From assembly GCA_964518335.1 (NCBI GenBank), contig CAZFDT010000017.1, positions 13,519 through 77,518 of the forward strand: a DNA stretch of 64,000 nucleotides. Reading direction: 5' to 3'. Positions within the stretch are counted from its first letter, which is position 1, and every line of letters begins with the position of its first letter. The stretch is from CAZFDT01 sp964518335. Lineage in GTDB: Bacteria > Planctomycetota > Phycisphaerae > Phycisphaerales > Phycisphaeraceae. Shown one piece after another: positions 47,100 through 55,572 of the stretch. The notes below the pieces were generated by a model. It was not told the origin of the DNA, did not search any database, and saw nothing but the letters and a program-made list of their open reading frames with translations. A program made the position numbers and the translations under genes.

Positions 47100-48572
47100 C
47101 TACTCCACACGCATCGCTTCCATGGGCGCCAGGCGCGCCGCCACCCACGCCGGGCCTACTGCAGCAATTCCCGCCAGCAGCACGCCCACAATCACCGATG
47201 CGGCGGCGCTGGCGCCGACATGGCCCCAGGCCTGCCCCGGCACGAACAGCAGTCCGCCGTACTCAATCAGGCCGCGCAGCAGCGCCAGGACCAACCCCAG
47301 CACCACGCCTGCCAGTCCGCCCAACAGGCCCTGCGCCGTCGCCTCGAACACGAACATCATCATCACGAAACGGTCCATCGCACCCAGGCACTTCATCGTG
47401 GCGATCTCGGCGAATCGCTCGGTCACACTCATGAGCATCGCGTTGGCCACGCCGACGACGCACACCATGAACGACAGCCCGATGAGCCATTGCGTTCGCG
47501 TGGGCAGGCCCAGTAGCCCTTCATGCTCGACGGGCGCCTCGCTGCCGGCCGCCTTCTGCAGCTTCTCCTGGCGGCGGTAACGTGACGCCAGATCGCTCAC
47601 CTGCTCCACACTCAACCCGACGCCTCGCTTCTGCTCGTCGAGCATGTTGATGAACCAAGCGACGCGGCTGTCCGAGGTCATCCACCTGAAGGCCGCCGCC
47701 AGATTCACCTCCGGCAGCGGGATGTCCATCTGACGCGCCAGTGCGCCGCGAACCTCCGTGCTGGTCATGGCCTCGGTGAGTGCCGCGACCTGCTCGCCCC
47801 GCACCGCCTGTGCGTTGAGAGTGCGCAACGTTTGCTCGTCGAGGGTGTAGCCGGCGCCCGCGATCGTCGCCAGCAGGTCAGTCGGCGGCGAAGCGAACAC
47901 CTCGCGCGGCGTCCTGTCCGCACTGGCCGCACGCACCTGCTCGATCGCCCGGCGATGTCCGGCGGCGATGCGATCGGTCAAAGCCATCAGCCTCGGACGG
48001 TCCTCACGCACAAGCTGTGAGAACGCTTCGGCAGAACCCAGCGGCGCAATGACCTTGAGTGTGGCCAGTTTGCCCATGAAGTCGGCGTGCTCGCGGTCGT
48101 CAACCAGTCGCGCGAGGGTGTCGGCCGCGGTGTCGTCGCCGATGAGCACAGCCCTGGCCGCCGGAGCGACCTGCTGCAGTGACCGCTCGGCAGTCAGCAA
48201 ATCGGCGGCGATGCGCTGCGCCGCCGCCAGTTCCACACCGCTCGAGCCCGACCAGCCCACGTATTCGGCGGCCCTGCCCTCATCCTTCCGCGACAGCGCC
48301 AGCACGATGGCACGCGGCGAATCGGGCTGCGTCAGCCGCGTCGCCCATTCGCCCAGCAACCGGCTCTCAGCCAGCTCGGTATAGGCCGCCACCTGCGTCC
48401 GGTGCGACAGAAACCCATAGCCCAGCATGTGCGTGAGGAACGCCACGGCCAGCGCCAGGATTGCCACCGTGACCAACGAGCGAAACAGGCGATAGCTCAT
48501 GCCCGTCAGGGCCAGCGTCATGCACCGGCCCGGCCCGAGGATCACCTGGTCCTTGGCGATGATCGGTTTCAT
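47100..48572 (-). CDS. FtsX-family ABC permease
   Basis: A 490-aa four-helix permease. The N-terminal helix (about residues 28-52: LFRSLVTVAILALAVAFLTH) is followed by an extracytoplasmic domain of about 300 residues, then three C-terminal helices with the family region AMLMSVTERFAEIATMKCLG and VGPAWVAARLAPMEAMR at the end. This topology is that of MacB/LolC proteins. Its ATG overlaps the stop of the PqqD-like gene (ATGA). Confidence 0.85.
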   Translation of the reverse strand: MKPIIAKDQVILGPGRCMTLALTGMSYRLFRSLVTVAILALAVAFLTHMLGYGFLSHRTQVAAYTELAESRLLGEWATRLTQPDSPRAIVLALSRKDEGRAAEYVGWSGSSGVELAAAQRIAADLLTAERSLQQVAPAARAVLIGDDTAADTLARLVDDREHADFMGKLATLKVIAPLGSAEAFSQLVREDRPRLMALTDRIAAGHRRAIEQVRAASADRTPREVFASPPTDLLATIAGAGYTLDEQTLRTLNAQAVRGEQVAALTEAMTSTEVRGALARQMDIPLPEVNLAAAFRWMTSDSRVAWFINMLDEQKRGVGLSVEQVSDLASRYRRQEKLQKAAGSEAPVEHEGLLGLPTRTQWLIGLSFMVCVVGVANAMLMSVTERFAEIATMKCLGAMDRFVMMMFVFEATAQGLLGGLAGVVLGLVLALLRGLIEYGGLLFVPGQAWGHVGASAAASVIVGVLLAGIAAVGPAWVAARLAPMEAMRVE

Positions 48573-49042
48573 GCCACGCCCTCCATCGCCAGCGATCGCG
48601 CCGGCATGCGCCGCACGTCTCGACGCGAATGCCCGGGGCTCGGCGTGGTCTGCGGTTGACAGTCCTTCGCGTGCGGCGGGACGACGATCACGACGGCGCC
48701 GCGCTCCGTCAGATCGCGCAGGAATGCCGACACGCTCAGGCGCGCGGCGTGAAAGCGCAGCCGATGACGCTGCGCGAAGACCTCGGCGATCTGCTCGACC
48801 GTGTTGCGGCCGTCGCAGGCATCCCAGATCTCGCGGCCGACGGCGTCCAGCGCGATCTTGCGCTCCTTTTTCTGCGGCAGCAGCGCCCACGACAGCGGGT
48901 TGGTGAGATACCAGCGCGGCGCCACCGGAATTCTCAGCAGCATTTCCGGGCCGTGACGCTCGACGGCGACGCGCACGTTGCGCGTGGGCACGGCATCGAG
49001 CATCTGCGTGAACGACGGAATGGTGCGTGATGGCTCAGGCAT
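48569..49042 (-). CDS. PqqD-like (RiPP recognition element type) protein
   Basis: A 157-aa protein. IALDAVGREIWDACDGRNTV, then EQIAEVFAQRHRLRFHAARL and VSAFLRDLTERGAVVIV match the PqqD winged-helix fold, the peptide-binding element found in many RiPP biosynthetic systems. About 70 residues of unrelated N-terminus and a basic C-terminal tail of about 35 residues flank it. There is no radical SAM enzyme or precursor peptide of known type nearby, which makes its partner unclear. It overlaps the 304-aa gene by eight bases and the FtsX gene by four. Confidence 0.75.
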   Translation of the reverse strand: MPEPSRTIPSFTQMLDAVPTRNVRVAVERHGPEMLLRIPVAPRWYLTNPLSWALLPQKKERKIALDAVGREIWDACDGRNTVEQIAEVFAQRHRLRFHAARLSVSAFLRDLTERGAVVIVVPPHAKDCQPQTTPSPGHSRRDVRRMPARSLAMEGVA

Positions 49043-49949
49043 CGGGTTCCAAGGCGTCGAGGCAGCGAATGTCAAACGCGTCTATGTCGATATTCATGCT
49101 GCGCGGCCGCAACAAGGTCGCGTGCATCACGGCGTTGGCGTGTGGTGCAAACCACGCCAAGTCGATGCGATCGCGCAATCGGCCCACGATCGCTTTGATT
49201 CGAGGCCCGGCCTCACGGGCCTCACGGCGACAGGCCGGGTGACCATCATGGAACACACTTGACCAGCCTCCGGGCTCGTGCTTGAGTTCCTTCTTCAGAT
49301 AGCGTTCCACATCTCCGCCGAACCACGTGTCGGCCAATCCCAGCCTCCGAATCGTGAGTTCGGCTCGCCCGCAGGCCCAGCGAACCTCGGCCTTCCCCGG
49401 CGTCACGTCCACGGCCGCGAGGGTCCAGCCCGGTGCAGGCGTCACCTCCACGTCGAACGCACGCAGCCGCTGAGCCCGATCGTTCTCCTGTGGCACGACC
49501 TCGAAGCTTTCGAGTACCAGGGCTTCGTCGTCCGCATCGGCCTCGTCACGCACGGGCAGCACCAGCTCGATGACGCGACGGCGCGGCCGATCATATCGCG
49601 CGGCACGTACCACCATGCCCTCCGCCCCGGTGCGGCGCAAGACGTGCCAACCATGGCAATCGTCGTCGCGCTCGAACGTCGCCTGCGGGTTCTGCTCGGT
49701 TTCCAGCGCCTGCTGGTCGCTGAGCATATGGTCCCAGTCCGGCGTATCCGGGCAGGGAGACCAGGCGAGCATGAGACGCTGGCGACGACGATCCACCAGC
49801 GTCAGGCGCCCGCGCTGCTCGCTGACGCTGTGCCGCACGATCTCCCACGTCGCCGGCACGCGCAGCCGCATGCCCAGCCAGTCGATGGCCGTGATGGCGG
49901 CGGTGGCGGTCATGGTGGGCAGGCGTACGGACATTCCAGAGCAACTCAT
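49035..49949 (-). CDS. Conserved operon protein of unknown function (304 aa)
   Basis: A soluble 304-aa protein without a signal or membrane helix. It appears to contain two related beta-rich halves (WLGMRLRVPATWEIVRH and GWTLAAVDVTPGKAEVRWAC may be equivalent strands). It contains a His/Cys patch near residue 260 (FHDGHPACRRE). No family recognised. The start at 49949 is chosen because it overlaps the preceding stop as ATGA, the operon's usual junction; an ATG five codons downstream is an alternative. It lies between the DUF6785 transporter and the PqqD-like gene. Confidence 0.6.
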   Translation of the reverse strand: MSCSGMSVRLPTMTATAAITAIDWLGMRLRVPATWEIVRHSVSEQRGRLTLVDRRRQRLMLAWSPCPDTPDWDHMLSDQQALETEQNPQATFERDDDCHGWHVLRRTGAEGMVVRAARYDRPRRRVIELVLPVRDEADADDEALVLESFEVVPQENDRAQRLRAFDVEVTPAPGWTLAAVDVTPGKAEVRWACGRAELTIRRLGLADTWFGGDVERYLKKELKHEPGGWSSVFHDGHPACRREAREAGPRIKAIVGRLRDRIDLAWFAPHANAVMHATLLRPRSMNIDIDAFDIRCLDALEPDA

Positions 49950-52480
49950 CCCGGGAAGATGACAAAGTACTTGGGTACCTGGTTGGTCAAGCCATAATAC
50001 AGACCACCGACGACCATCCACACCAGGCCTGCCAGCAACTCGCCGGCAATGATCCCAATCATAAACGGTTTGAGCGCATGATAACCTTTGGCGCCCATCG
50101 TTTTCACGACGGAGGCCTTGATGAGCCAGCCCAGCAGGAACGAGAAATAGAACCGGCTGTTGGGGTAGGTCCCCCACACGAGAAAGAGTACGGGGTGGAT
50201 CGGCCACCAGGACAGCCGCAGCCGCGCTAAGGCCGTGGCAAACACGAGCGTCATGCCCAGGGCCAGCCACCCCACCGCCCCCGATTCCGGACGAATGTGC
50301 CGCAGCCGCTCCAGACCGCTCGTGGCGGTCGAGTCCGCCAGATTGCCCGTGGCCGTCAGTTCCGCGGTCAGCGTGGACAACTGATTGAACGGCATGCTCG
50401 GCAGGCTTTGCGTGGACCAGCTATCGGCATGGTTGACGCCCCGGTTGTAGGAAAAGGAAAACGTCACCGCCATCGCCACGACAAACGACAGCACGATCAT
50501 GACGGCGATCGGCACACCCAGGCGTGCCGGCCCGGTGTTGGCGGTGCGGTCGCCCATCTGCAGGCCGTTCACCAGGTAAGGCATCAGTGTCTCGCGCGGG
50601 TCTCCCACCAGCATGACGCTGCACAGCGCCAGCGTGATGTACGTGGTGGGTCCGATCGCTTCGGCGCCGAACAGAGCGGTGAGGACGCTCATCGGCATCC
50701 ACCAGGCCTGCACGAAGAACAGGCCGGTCTCGGCGACGATGCGACTCATCACCAGGAATGTGAGCATGCATAGCCCCACGAACACTGCGCTCATCCACGG
50801 ATCGAGCCCGGCGTGCACGCCCAGCCACACCGCGCCGGCCAACAGCAGCACAAGGCACCGCGCCGCCCACGTCGCATAGCGGGGCGTGTCGCCTCGGCCC
50901 AGCCCGATGGCGCTGGCCGCCACCTGCAGGTAATGACGCCGCCCCACGTACAGGATCATCGCCGCCATGGCGATATAAGCCCCGAATCGCAGCATGTTGC
51001 CCTTGCCCCCGCTGTCGAACTCGTTGTCGAACACGATGCCGTTGGCCAGCAGCAACGACCCCAGCAGCATCCACGCATACAGGGCGATGCCGACACTCAG
51101 CGACACGTCGGTGGCCAGAAAGAACGCGAACGCCACCGCCGACATGAACAGCGTCGGGGTGAACGCGGCATAGGCCTGGTTGACGCGCTGAGCGTTTGGG
51201 AAAAGCGTCTGCAGCGGCCCGAGATTGAAGGTCAACGTGACCTTGGGCACGTCTGGAAACCACACGTTCAATCCGTTGAGACTATGCATGGCCAGCATCG
51301 CCACCATCGCCAACCAGAACATGCGATTCTTCGCAACGGCAGGCAGCCAGCCGCCTTCCTCCCGCGCCGCCAACTCATCCACGAAGCGTGCGATGGGGTA
51401 GGCCAGCAGTTCGCGGCGCGACCACTGCACGTGGACGATCATGGCTGCACACAGCGCCGCCAAACCCAGTGACAGCACCAACCCGCCCCAGAGGCGAATC
51501 GACGGCCACCACTGGTCCCACGGCAGATCGCTCAGGCCAAGCCGCGTATCCGGCACGTCCCAACCGGTGACGAGTGTGTCCAGCGCGTAAGGGTCCAGCC
51601 GGTCGCCGTTGAGCACCAGCCCCTCGCCCCGCGGCGCAGGCAGAAAATGTTCCGGCGCTGCCGCCACCATCGCCATGCGGTTGAGCTTGTGGTCGATCCT
51701 GACGACCTCGCCAGTCGCTCTGGCCTGGGCCAGACTCTGAAGTCTGAACGTCTTGGGGGTGGCCTGGGGTGACGGCGCGACGGCCGCGGCGCTGCGCCAC
51801 TGTTGCTGTTGCTCGCGCAATCGCCGGGCATCGCCTCCGAGGTCGAATCCGGCCATCGCCTCCTCGGCGTGCAGTGGCGTCACATCGCTTCGAATCGGGG
51901 CAATGATGTCGTTGAAGGCCGACAGGAGCGCAGTCTGCGCGTCGGTCTCGATCCGCTTGGCCGCGAGTTCGCGCAGGCGATGCTGGGCCTGCGCGGAAAG
52001 GCGCGACCAGATGACGTGCAGCGGCGATCCGGGTTGATCGGCCGCGTCCACGAGCTTGCTCGTGAGTCCCGGCCAATCCTCCACGTGGCCCAAGCCCAGT
52101 CGCGGCGAGGCGCCGGGCACATACGACATCGCCTCCGACCCCTGCCATGCCGGCTTGTTCTTGGCCAGGTGGTGGGGCAACGCCGTGATGGGGATGAACG
52201 TGCGGAAGAGGTTGGATCCCGGCCAGCCGCACGCCGCCAGCCCGATGGCCGCGATAATCGCCACCTGCGCCGCCGTCAGCGGCAACCGGGCGTGTATCAA
52301 CCGCAGCAGCGGGTTGATCAGCAGCAGCGCGACGATGGCCAGCCCAAACACCGAGATCGGCAGGAAGTTGCCGATGAACATCGTCTGGCGAATGACGGCG
52401 TCGTTGAAGTAGGTGAACGCCGAAACCGCCAAGCCCAGCAGCAGCCCCAGCACGATCGCGATGGGTATTCTGATCCTCAC
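49946..52480 (-). CDS. DUF6785/DUF6784-type OPT-like membrane protein
   Basis: An 844-aa polytopic protein. The GTG at 52480 overlaps a small upstream ORF (GTGA). The N-terminal helices (IAIVLGLLLGLAVSAFTYF) are followed by a roughly 200-residue soluble loop (residues about 100-320), then about ten helices. The C-terminal HPVLFLVWGTYPNSRFYFSF, then FLLGWLIKASVVKTMGAKGY and GIIAGELLAGLVWMV is typical of DUF6784/6785 proteins frequent in planctomycetes and distantly related to oligopeptide transporters. Substrate unknown. First large gene of the operon. Confidence 0.75.
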   Translation of the reverse strand: MRIRIPIAIVLGLLLGLAVSAFTYFNDAVIRQTMFIGNFLPISVFGLAIVALLLINPLLRLIHARLPLTAAQVAIIAAIGLAACGWPGSNLFRTFIPITALPHHLAKNKPAWQGSEAMSYVPGASPRLGLGHVEDWPGLTSKLVDAADQPGSPLHVIWSRLSAQAQHRLRELAAKRIETDAQTALLSAFNDIIAPIRSDVTPLHAEEAMAGFDLGGDARRLREQQQQWRSAAAVAPSPQATPKTFRLQSLAQARATGEVVRIDHKLNRMAMVAAAPEHFLPAPRGEGLVLNGDRLDPYALDTLVTGWDVPDTRLGLSDLPWDQWWPSIRLWGGLVLSLGLAALCAAMIVHVQWSRRELLAYPIARFVDELAAREEGGWLPAVAKNRMFWLAMVAMLAMHSLNGLNVWFPDVPKVTLTFNLGPLQTLFPNAQRVNQAYAAFTPTLFMSAVAFAFFLATDVSLSVGIALYAWMLLGSLLLANGIVFDNEFDSGGKGNMLRFGAYIAMAAMILYVGRRHYLQVAASAIGLGRGDTPRYATWAARCLVLLLAGAVWLGVHAGLDPWMSAVFVGLCMLTFLVMSRIVAETGLFFVQAWWMPMSVLTALFGAEAIGPTTYITLALCSVMLVGDPRETLMPYLVNGLQMGDRTANTGPARLGVPIAVMIVLSFVVAMAVTFSFSYNRGVNHADSWSTQSLPSMPFNQLSTLTAELTATGNLADSTATSGLERLRHIRPESGAVGWLALGMTLVFATALARLRLSWWPIHPVLFLVWGTYPNSRFYFSFLLGWLIKASVVKTMGAKGYHALKPFMIGIIAGELLAGLVWMVVGGLYYGLTNQVPKYFVIFPG

Positions 52481-52608
52481 GAAGTCGGCGGGTCCTCGAA
52501 GTTCAGGCCAGGTTCCGGCTGATCCGGCAAGTCCGGGATTGTCCGGGGTCCGTCGGCTGACGCACCGGGCATGTCATCGTGGAGCCCCCGCCCAGGCGCG
52601 TAGCCCAT
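52477..52608 (-). CDS. Small ORF (43 codons) at the head of the transport operon
   Basis: Starts at ATG 52608 (an internal ATG is at 52572) and ends in TGA, overlapping the GTG of the DUF6785 gene by four bases (GTGA). This is the same translational-coupling junction used by other genes of the operon. The product begins MGYAPGRGLHDDMPGASADG and ends LNFEDPPTS; it is acidic and Pro-rich with no Cys. AAAAAG just before the start is a weak ribosome-binding site. It could be a leader peptide that sets translation of the transporter, a substrate-like peptide, or chance. Confidence 0.35.
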   Translation of the reverse strand: MGYAPGRGLHDDMPGASADGPRTIPDLPDQPEPGLNFEDPPTS

Positions 52609-52791
52609 CTTTTTACACGATTCGACCCCGCGCGTCGAACCCCACGGCCGGGCATTAACCAGGTGGTGTGTCGGACGATTTCTCATCATCCGCGGATCGG
52701 CGTCCGATAAGGAAAATGCAGCCGTGGGACGACACCGCGGCCTAGAATTGGTCGGTTGCCTGCTTCGCGCATGTCGCCAAGGAAAGCAGCG

Positions 52792-53562
52792 ATGCCCGAA
52801 GAACGTGTCAGTGCGTTGGCGGGTTTGCGGTTCGACTCGGTTCGATCGCTTGTGAGGTATGTCGATCCAAGCCAGGCGGTCATTGAGGTGCACTTCACGC
52901 TGGACGCGGCGGACCCCGAGTTGCTGCATTCGCCTCGACGCAAGGCCGCTTGCACCGTCGTCACCGAACTGCTGGGTGACGACGGATTCGTCGATGAGCA
53001 TCACCACCGGGTGACGCTCCACCGCGAGGGCGGCATGGTGAAGATCGCCATGGTCGAGCCGCAGTTGTGGTGGCCCGCCGGGCTTGGCGAGCAGCCGATG
53101 TACGAGCTGCGTATGACCCTGCTTGACGGCGACGAGGTGCTGGATCGACGCCAGACCACGATCGGGTTGACCAGCGTCCGCTGCAATGCGCCGCTGCTGG
53201 GGCGCAGCATTCTCGTCAATGGGCAGCAGGTGGAGATCGGCCAGATCGTGCCCGTGGATCAGGCCGACGAGCGCCATCTGCTGCCTGCTGCGGGCGACTC
53301 CCTGCTGCTTGTTCGGGGCCACTATGGCCCGGACGTGCTCTATCACGCCGCCGATCGCGCCGGAATCATGCTGCTGCAGTGCGTACCCATTCATCCGTTG
53401 GCCAAGCCGGTGGGCGAGATGACAGGCCACGTCGATCGCCTGGCGTCGCACCCGAGCCTGATCGGATGGTTCGTGGGCCACCTGGGCGCTTTGGCAGACG
53501 ATGTCGCCGCCACGCTGCGCCGGCTCGATCCGACGCATGGCATCTACCGCAGCGTCGCCTGA
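52792..53562 (+). CDS. GH2-like accessory-domain protein without a catalytic barrel
   Basis: A 256-aa protein from the ATG at 52792, with AAGGAAA upstream. The middle (residues about 85-150: VEPQLWWPAGLGEQPMYELR, then VLDRRQTTIGLTSVRC) matches the immunoglobulin-like domain of family 2 glycoside hydrolases such as beta-mannosidases. A segment like the start of the TIM barrel follows (GHYGPDVLYHAADRAGIMLL). The catalytic Glu residues and most of the barrel are missing. No signal peptide. Either a truncated remnant or a binding protein. It is convergent with purQ, with one base between the two genes. Confidence 0.6.
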   Translation: MPEERVSALAGLRFDSVRSLVRYVDPSQAVIEVHFTLDAADPELLHSPRRKAACTVVTELLGDDGFVDEHHHRVTLHREGGMVKIAMVEPQLWWPAGLGEQPMYELRMTLLDGDEVLDRRQTTIGLTSVRCNAPLLGRSILVNGQQVEIGQIVPVDQADERHLLPAAGDSLLLVRGHYGPDVLYHAADRAGIMLLQCVPIHPLAKPVGEMTGHVDRLASHPSLIGWFVGHLGALADDVAATLRRLDPTHGIYRSVA

Positions 53563-53563
53563 G

Positions 53564-54346
53564 TCAGCTTGTCGCCATCGCGGGACTGTGCGACTTCACA
53601 TGTGCCACGGCGTTCTGGAAGAAGCGCAGACCCGCTGGCGTGGTGGTGAGCCAGTCCGACCCGAGTCGTGGCCAGTGGGGGTGGTGGGTCGGGTGCAGGA
53701 ACCGCTCGGGGTGGGGCATCAAACCCAGCACCAGGCCGCTGGGGTCGCAGATGCCGGCAATGTCATCGATGCTGCCATTGGGGTTGCTCCCTGCCGCGTA
53801 ACGCAAAGCGATCTGGCGGTTGTCTCGCAGTTGCGCCAGCACGCTGTCATCGGCGGGAACGAATCGGCCCTCGCCGTGTGCGATCGGCAGATCGAATGCC
53901 CTGAGCCCCTGCGTCCAGACGCACACGCTGTCGGGTACGGCTTCGACTCGCACCCAACGATCGATGAACCGTCCACCGCTGTTGTCGGCCAACGTCGTCG
54001 TCTGGCGGGCAACCTGCGGATCGGGCAGCAGGCCCAGCTTCACCAGCACCTGGAACCCGTTGCACGGCCCAATCATCGGCACGCCGCGATCGACCGCACG
54101 CTGCAGTGGCCCCAACAGGTGATGCCGCAGCTTGTTGGCGAAGATGCGCCCCGCAGCGATGTCGTCACCGTGGCTGAACCCGCCGGGAAAGCCGATCAGA
54201 CTCGCGTCGTCGATAGGCGTCGCGTCAGCGATCAGTTGGTTCACATGCACCAGCCGTGTCGCGGCTCCGGCCAGCTCAAACGCATACGCGAGCTCGCGGT
54301 CACAGTTGGTCCCGGCCGTGCGCAGAATCAGGGCGGTGGGCGTCAT
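53564..54346 (-). CDS. purQ: Phosphoribosylformylglycinamidine synthase subunit, glutaminase
   Basis: A 260-aa class I glutamine amidotransferase that supplies ammonia for the fourth step of purine synthesis. TALILRTAGTNCDRELAYAF, then LIGFPGGFSHGDDIAAGRIF, the nucleophile Cys in MIGPCNGFQVLVKLGLLPD, and LVLGLMPHPERFLHP with the His and Glu of the triad are all present. ATG 54346 precedes the conserved start; an ATG three codons upstream is possible. purL is not in the window. Confidence 0.93.
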   Translation of the reverse strand: MTPTALILRTAGTNCDRELAYAFELAGAATRLVHVNQLIADATPIDDASLIGFPGGFSHGDDIAAGRIFANKLRHHLLGPLQRAVDRGVPMIGPCNGFQVLVKLGLLPDPQVARQTTTLADNSGGRFIDRWVRVEAVPDSVCVWTQGLRAFDLPIAHGEGRFVPADDSVLAQLRDNRQIALRYAAGSNPNGSIDDIAGICDPSGLVLGLMPHPERFLHPTHHPHWPRLGSDWLTTTPAGLRFFQNAVAHVKSHSPAMATS

Positions 54347-54387
54347 GGACGACATGATATCAACGCACATCCCTCGGCCCCTGCGAC

Positions 54388-54699
54388 TCAACAGGTCTTG
54401 TCATCCTCGGAGGATGTCGCCAAATCGTCGGCGGCGGGTTCGCGTTGACCCGTGGCACGGTACTTGGTGCGTTTGCGGGCATACTCCTCGGGACTGACGG
54501 GCAGGTCGGGATTCGGCAGACCGGCAAGGGTCTGCTCGTGCAGCTTCTTGAGGAACGGCACGCACCAGCCGCAACCCGTGCCTGCTGACAGGCACTCGCT
54601 GATGAGGCTGGCCACGGGCGGACGCTCCCTGCGGCAGAAGCTGACGATCTTCCGCTTCGACACGTGGAAGCACAGGCATACGTGATCGTCGTCGAGCAT
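54388..54699 (-). CDS. BFD-like [2Fe-2S] ferredoxin domain protein
   Basis: A 103-aa protein. DDDHVCLCFHVSKRKIVSF, then ISECLSAGTGCGWCVPFLKK has the C-x-C ... C-x2-C pattern of bacterioferritin-associated ferredoxin and related BFD domains. The C-terminal half is charged and non-conserved. The start at 54699 follows from the domain boundary. No bacterioferritin gene is adjacent. It is divergent from recR and lies 41 bases upstream of purQ. Confidence 0.75.
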   Translation of the reverse strand: MLDDDHVCLCFHVSKRKIVSFCRRERPPVASLISECLSAGTGCGWCVPFLKKLHEQTLAGLPNPDLPVSPEEYARKRTKYRATGQREPAADDLATSSEDDKTC

Positions 54700-54835
54700 G
54701 GGCTGGCGAGTGGTCGATCGTAGGTGGGTTTCCACGCCGGGGCTGAGTCTTCGAAGCCCCGGATGTAGCGGGTGTGCAATCACGATCCGATCCGGACCTT
54801 CGGAAGACCTCCGGTCCGGCGTGGCAGCCACTCAC

Positions 54836-54841
54836 TACAAT
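54836..54841 (+). promoter_or_regulatory. Candidate -10 box for recR
   Basis: TACAAT ends six bases before the recR ATG, exactly where a -10 hexamer would sit if the A of ATG were +1. No ribosome-binding site fits in between. No clear -35 element. Confidence 0.5.
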
Positions 54842-54847
54842 AGCCAC

Positions 54848-55462
54848 ATGAACGCCACCAAGCGCGCTCCAGCCTACGAACGGCTCCTGGCGGAGCTGTC
54901 CAAGCTTCCGGGGATAGGTAAGCGGTCGGCTGAACGGATCGCGCTGCACCTGATCAAACAACCCCCGGAGGCCGCAAAAGCGCTGGCTTCGGCCCTGGAC
55001 GATTTCCGTGGCAACCTCAAGGTCTGCCGCGTCACCGGCATGGTCAGCGAAAGCGACCCCTGCGATATCGCCACCGATCCGTCACGCGATCACGGACTGG
55101 TGCTGGTCGTCGAGCAGCCCAGCGACGTGCTGACGATCGAGCAGGCTGGCACATACCGCGGCAGTTACCACGTGCTCATGGGTCGTTTGGCACCGCTGGA
55201 TGCTGTGGGACCCGGAGACCTGAATATCGACAGCCTCATCGACCGCATCGAGGCGGGCGGCATCCGCGAGGTGATCCTGGGAACCAACCCCACGCTCGAA
55301 GGCGACGGCACGGCGTTGTACCTGTCACAGCGCCTGACGCAGACGGGCGTCAAGGTCACGCGCCTGGCGCGCGGGATGCCCACGGGCCAGAGCCTCGACA
55401 CCGTGTCCAAGGCCGTCCTCGCCGACGCCATCGCTGGGCGGACGGGAATGTCTGACGTGTGA
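54848..55462 (+). CDS. recR: Recombination mediator RecR with degenerate zinc finger
   Basis: A 204-aa protein of the RecFOR pathway that loads RecA on gapped DNA. ELSKLPGIGKRSAERIALHL is the HhH motif; the Toprim domain is visible in LVLVVEQPSDVLTIEQAG, then HVLMGRLAPLDAVGP and EVILGTNPTLEGDGTALYL. Of the four zinc cysteines only two remain: VCRVTG and PCDIATDPSRD have Thr and Ala where the family has Cys. Everything else is canonical. Likely leaderless (TACAAT just upstream). rpoN follows after 110 bases. Confidence 0.93.
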   Translation: MNATKRAPAYERLLAELSKLPGIGKRSAERIALHLIKQPPEAAKALASALDDFRGNLKVCRVTGMVSESDPCDIATDPSRDHGLVLVVEQPSDVLTIEQAGTYRGSYHVLMGRLAPLDAVGPGDLNIDSLIDRIEAGGIREVILGTNPTLEGDGTALYLSQRLTQTGVKVTRLARGMPTGQSLDTVSKAVLADAIAGRTGMSDV

Positions 55463-55572
55463 TGTCTGGTCGCGAAGGCAAGAGATCAGGAACACCCATG
55501 AGGCATCGCCGTTACACTCATCGCCACCGATGGCTTTGACGTCAGACCCAGACACTGGACCTTAGACACGCC

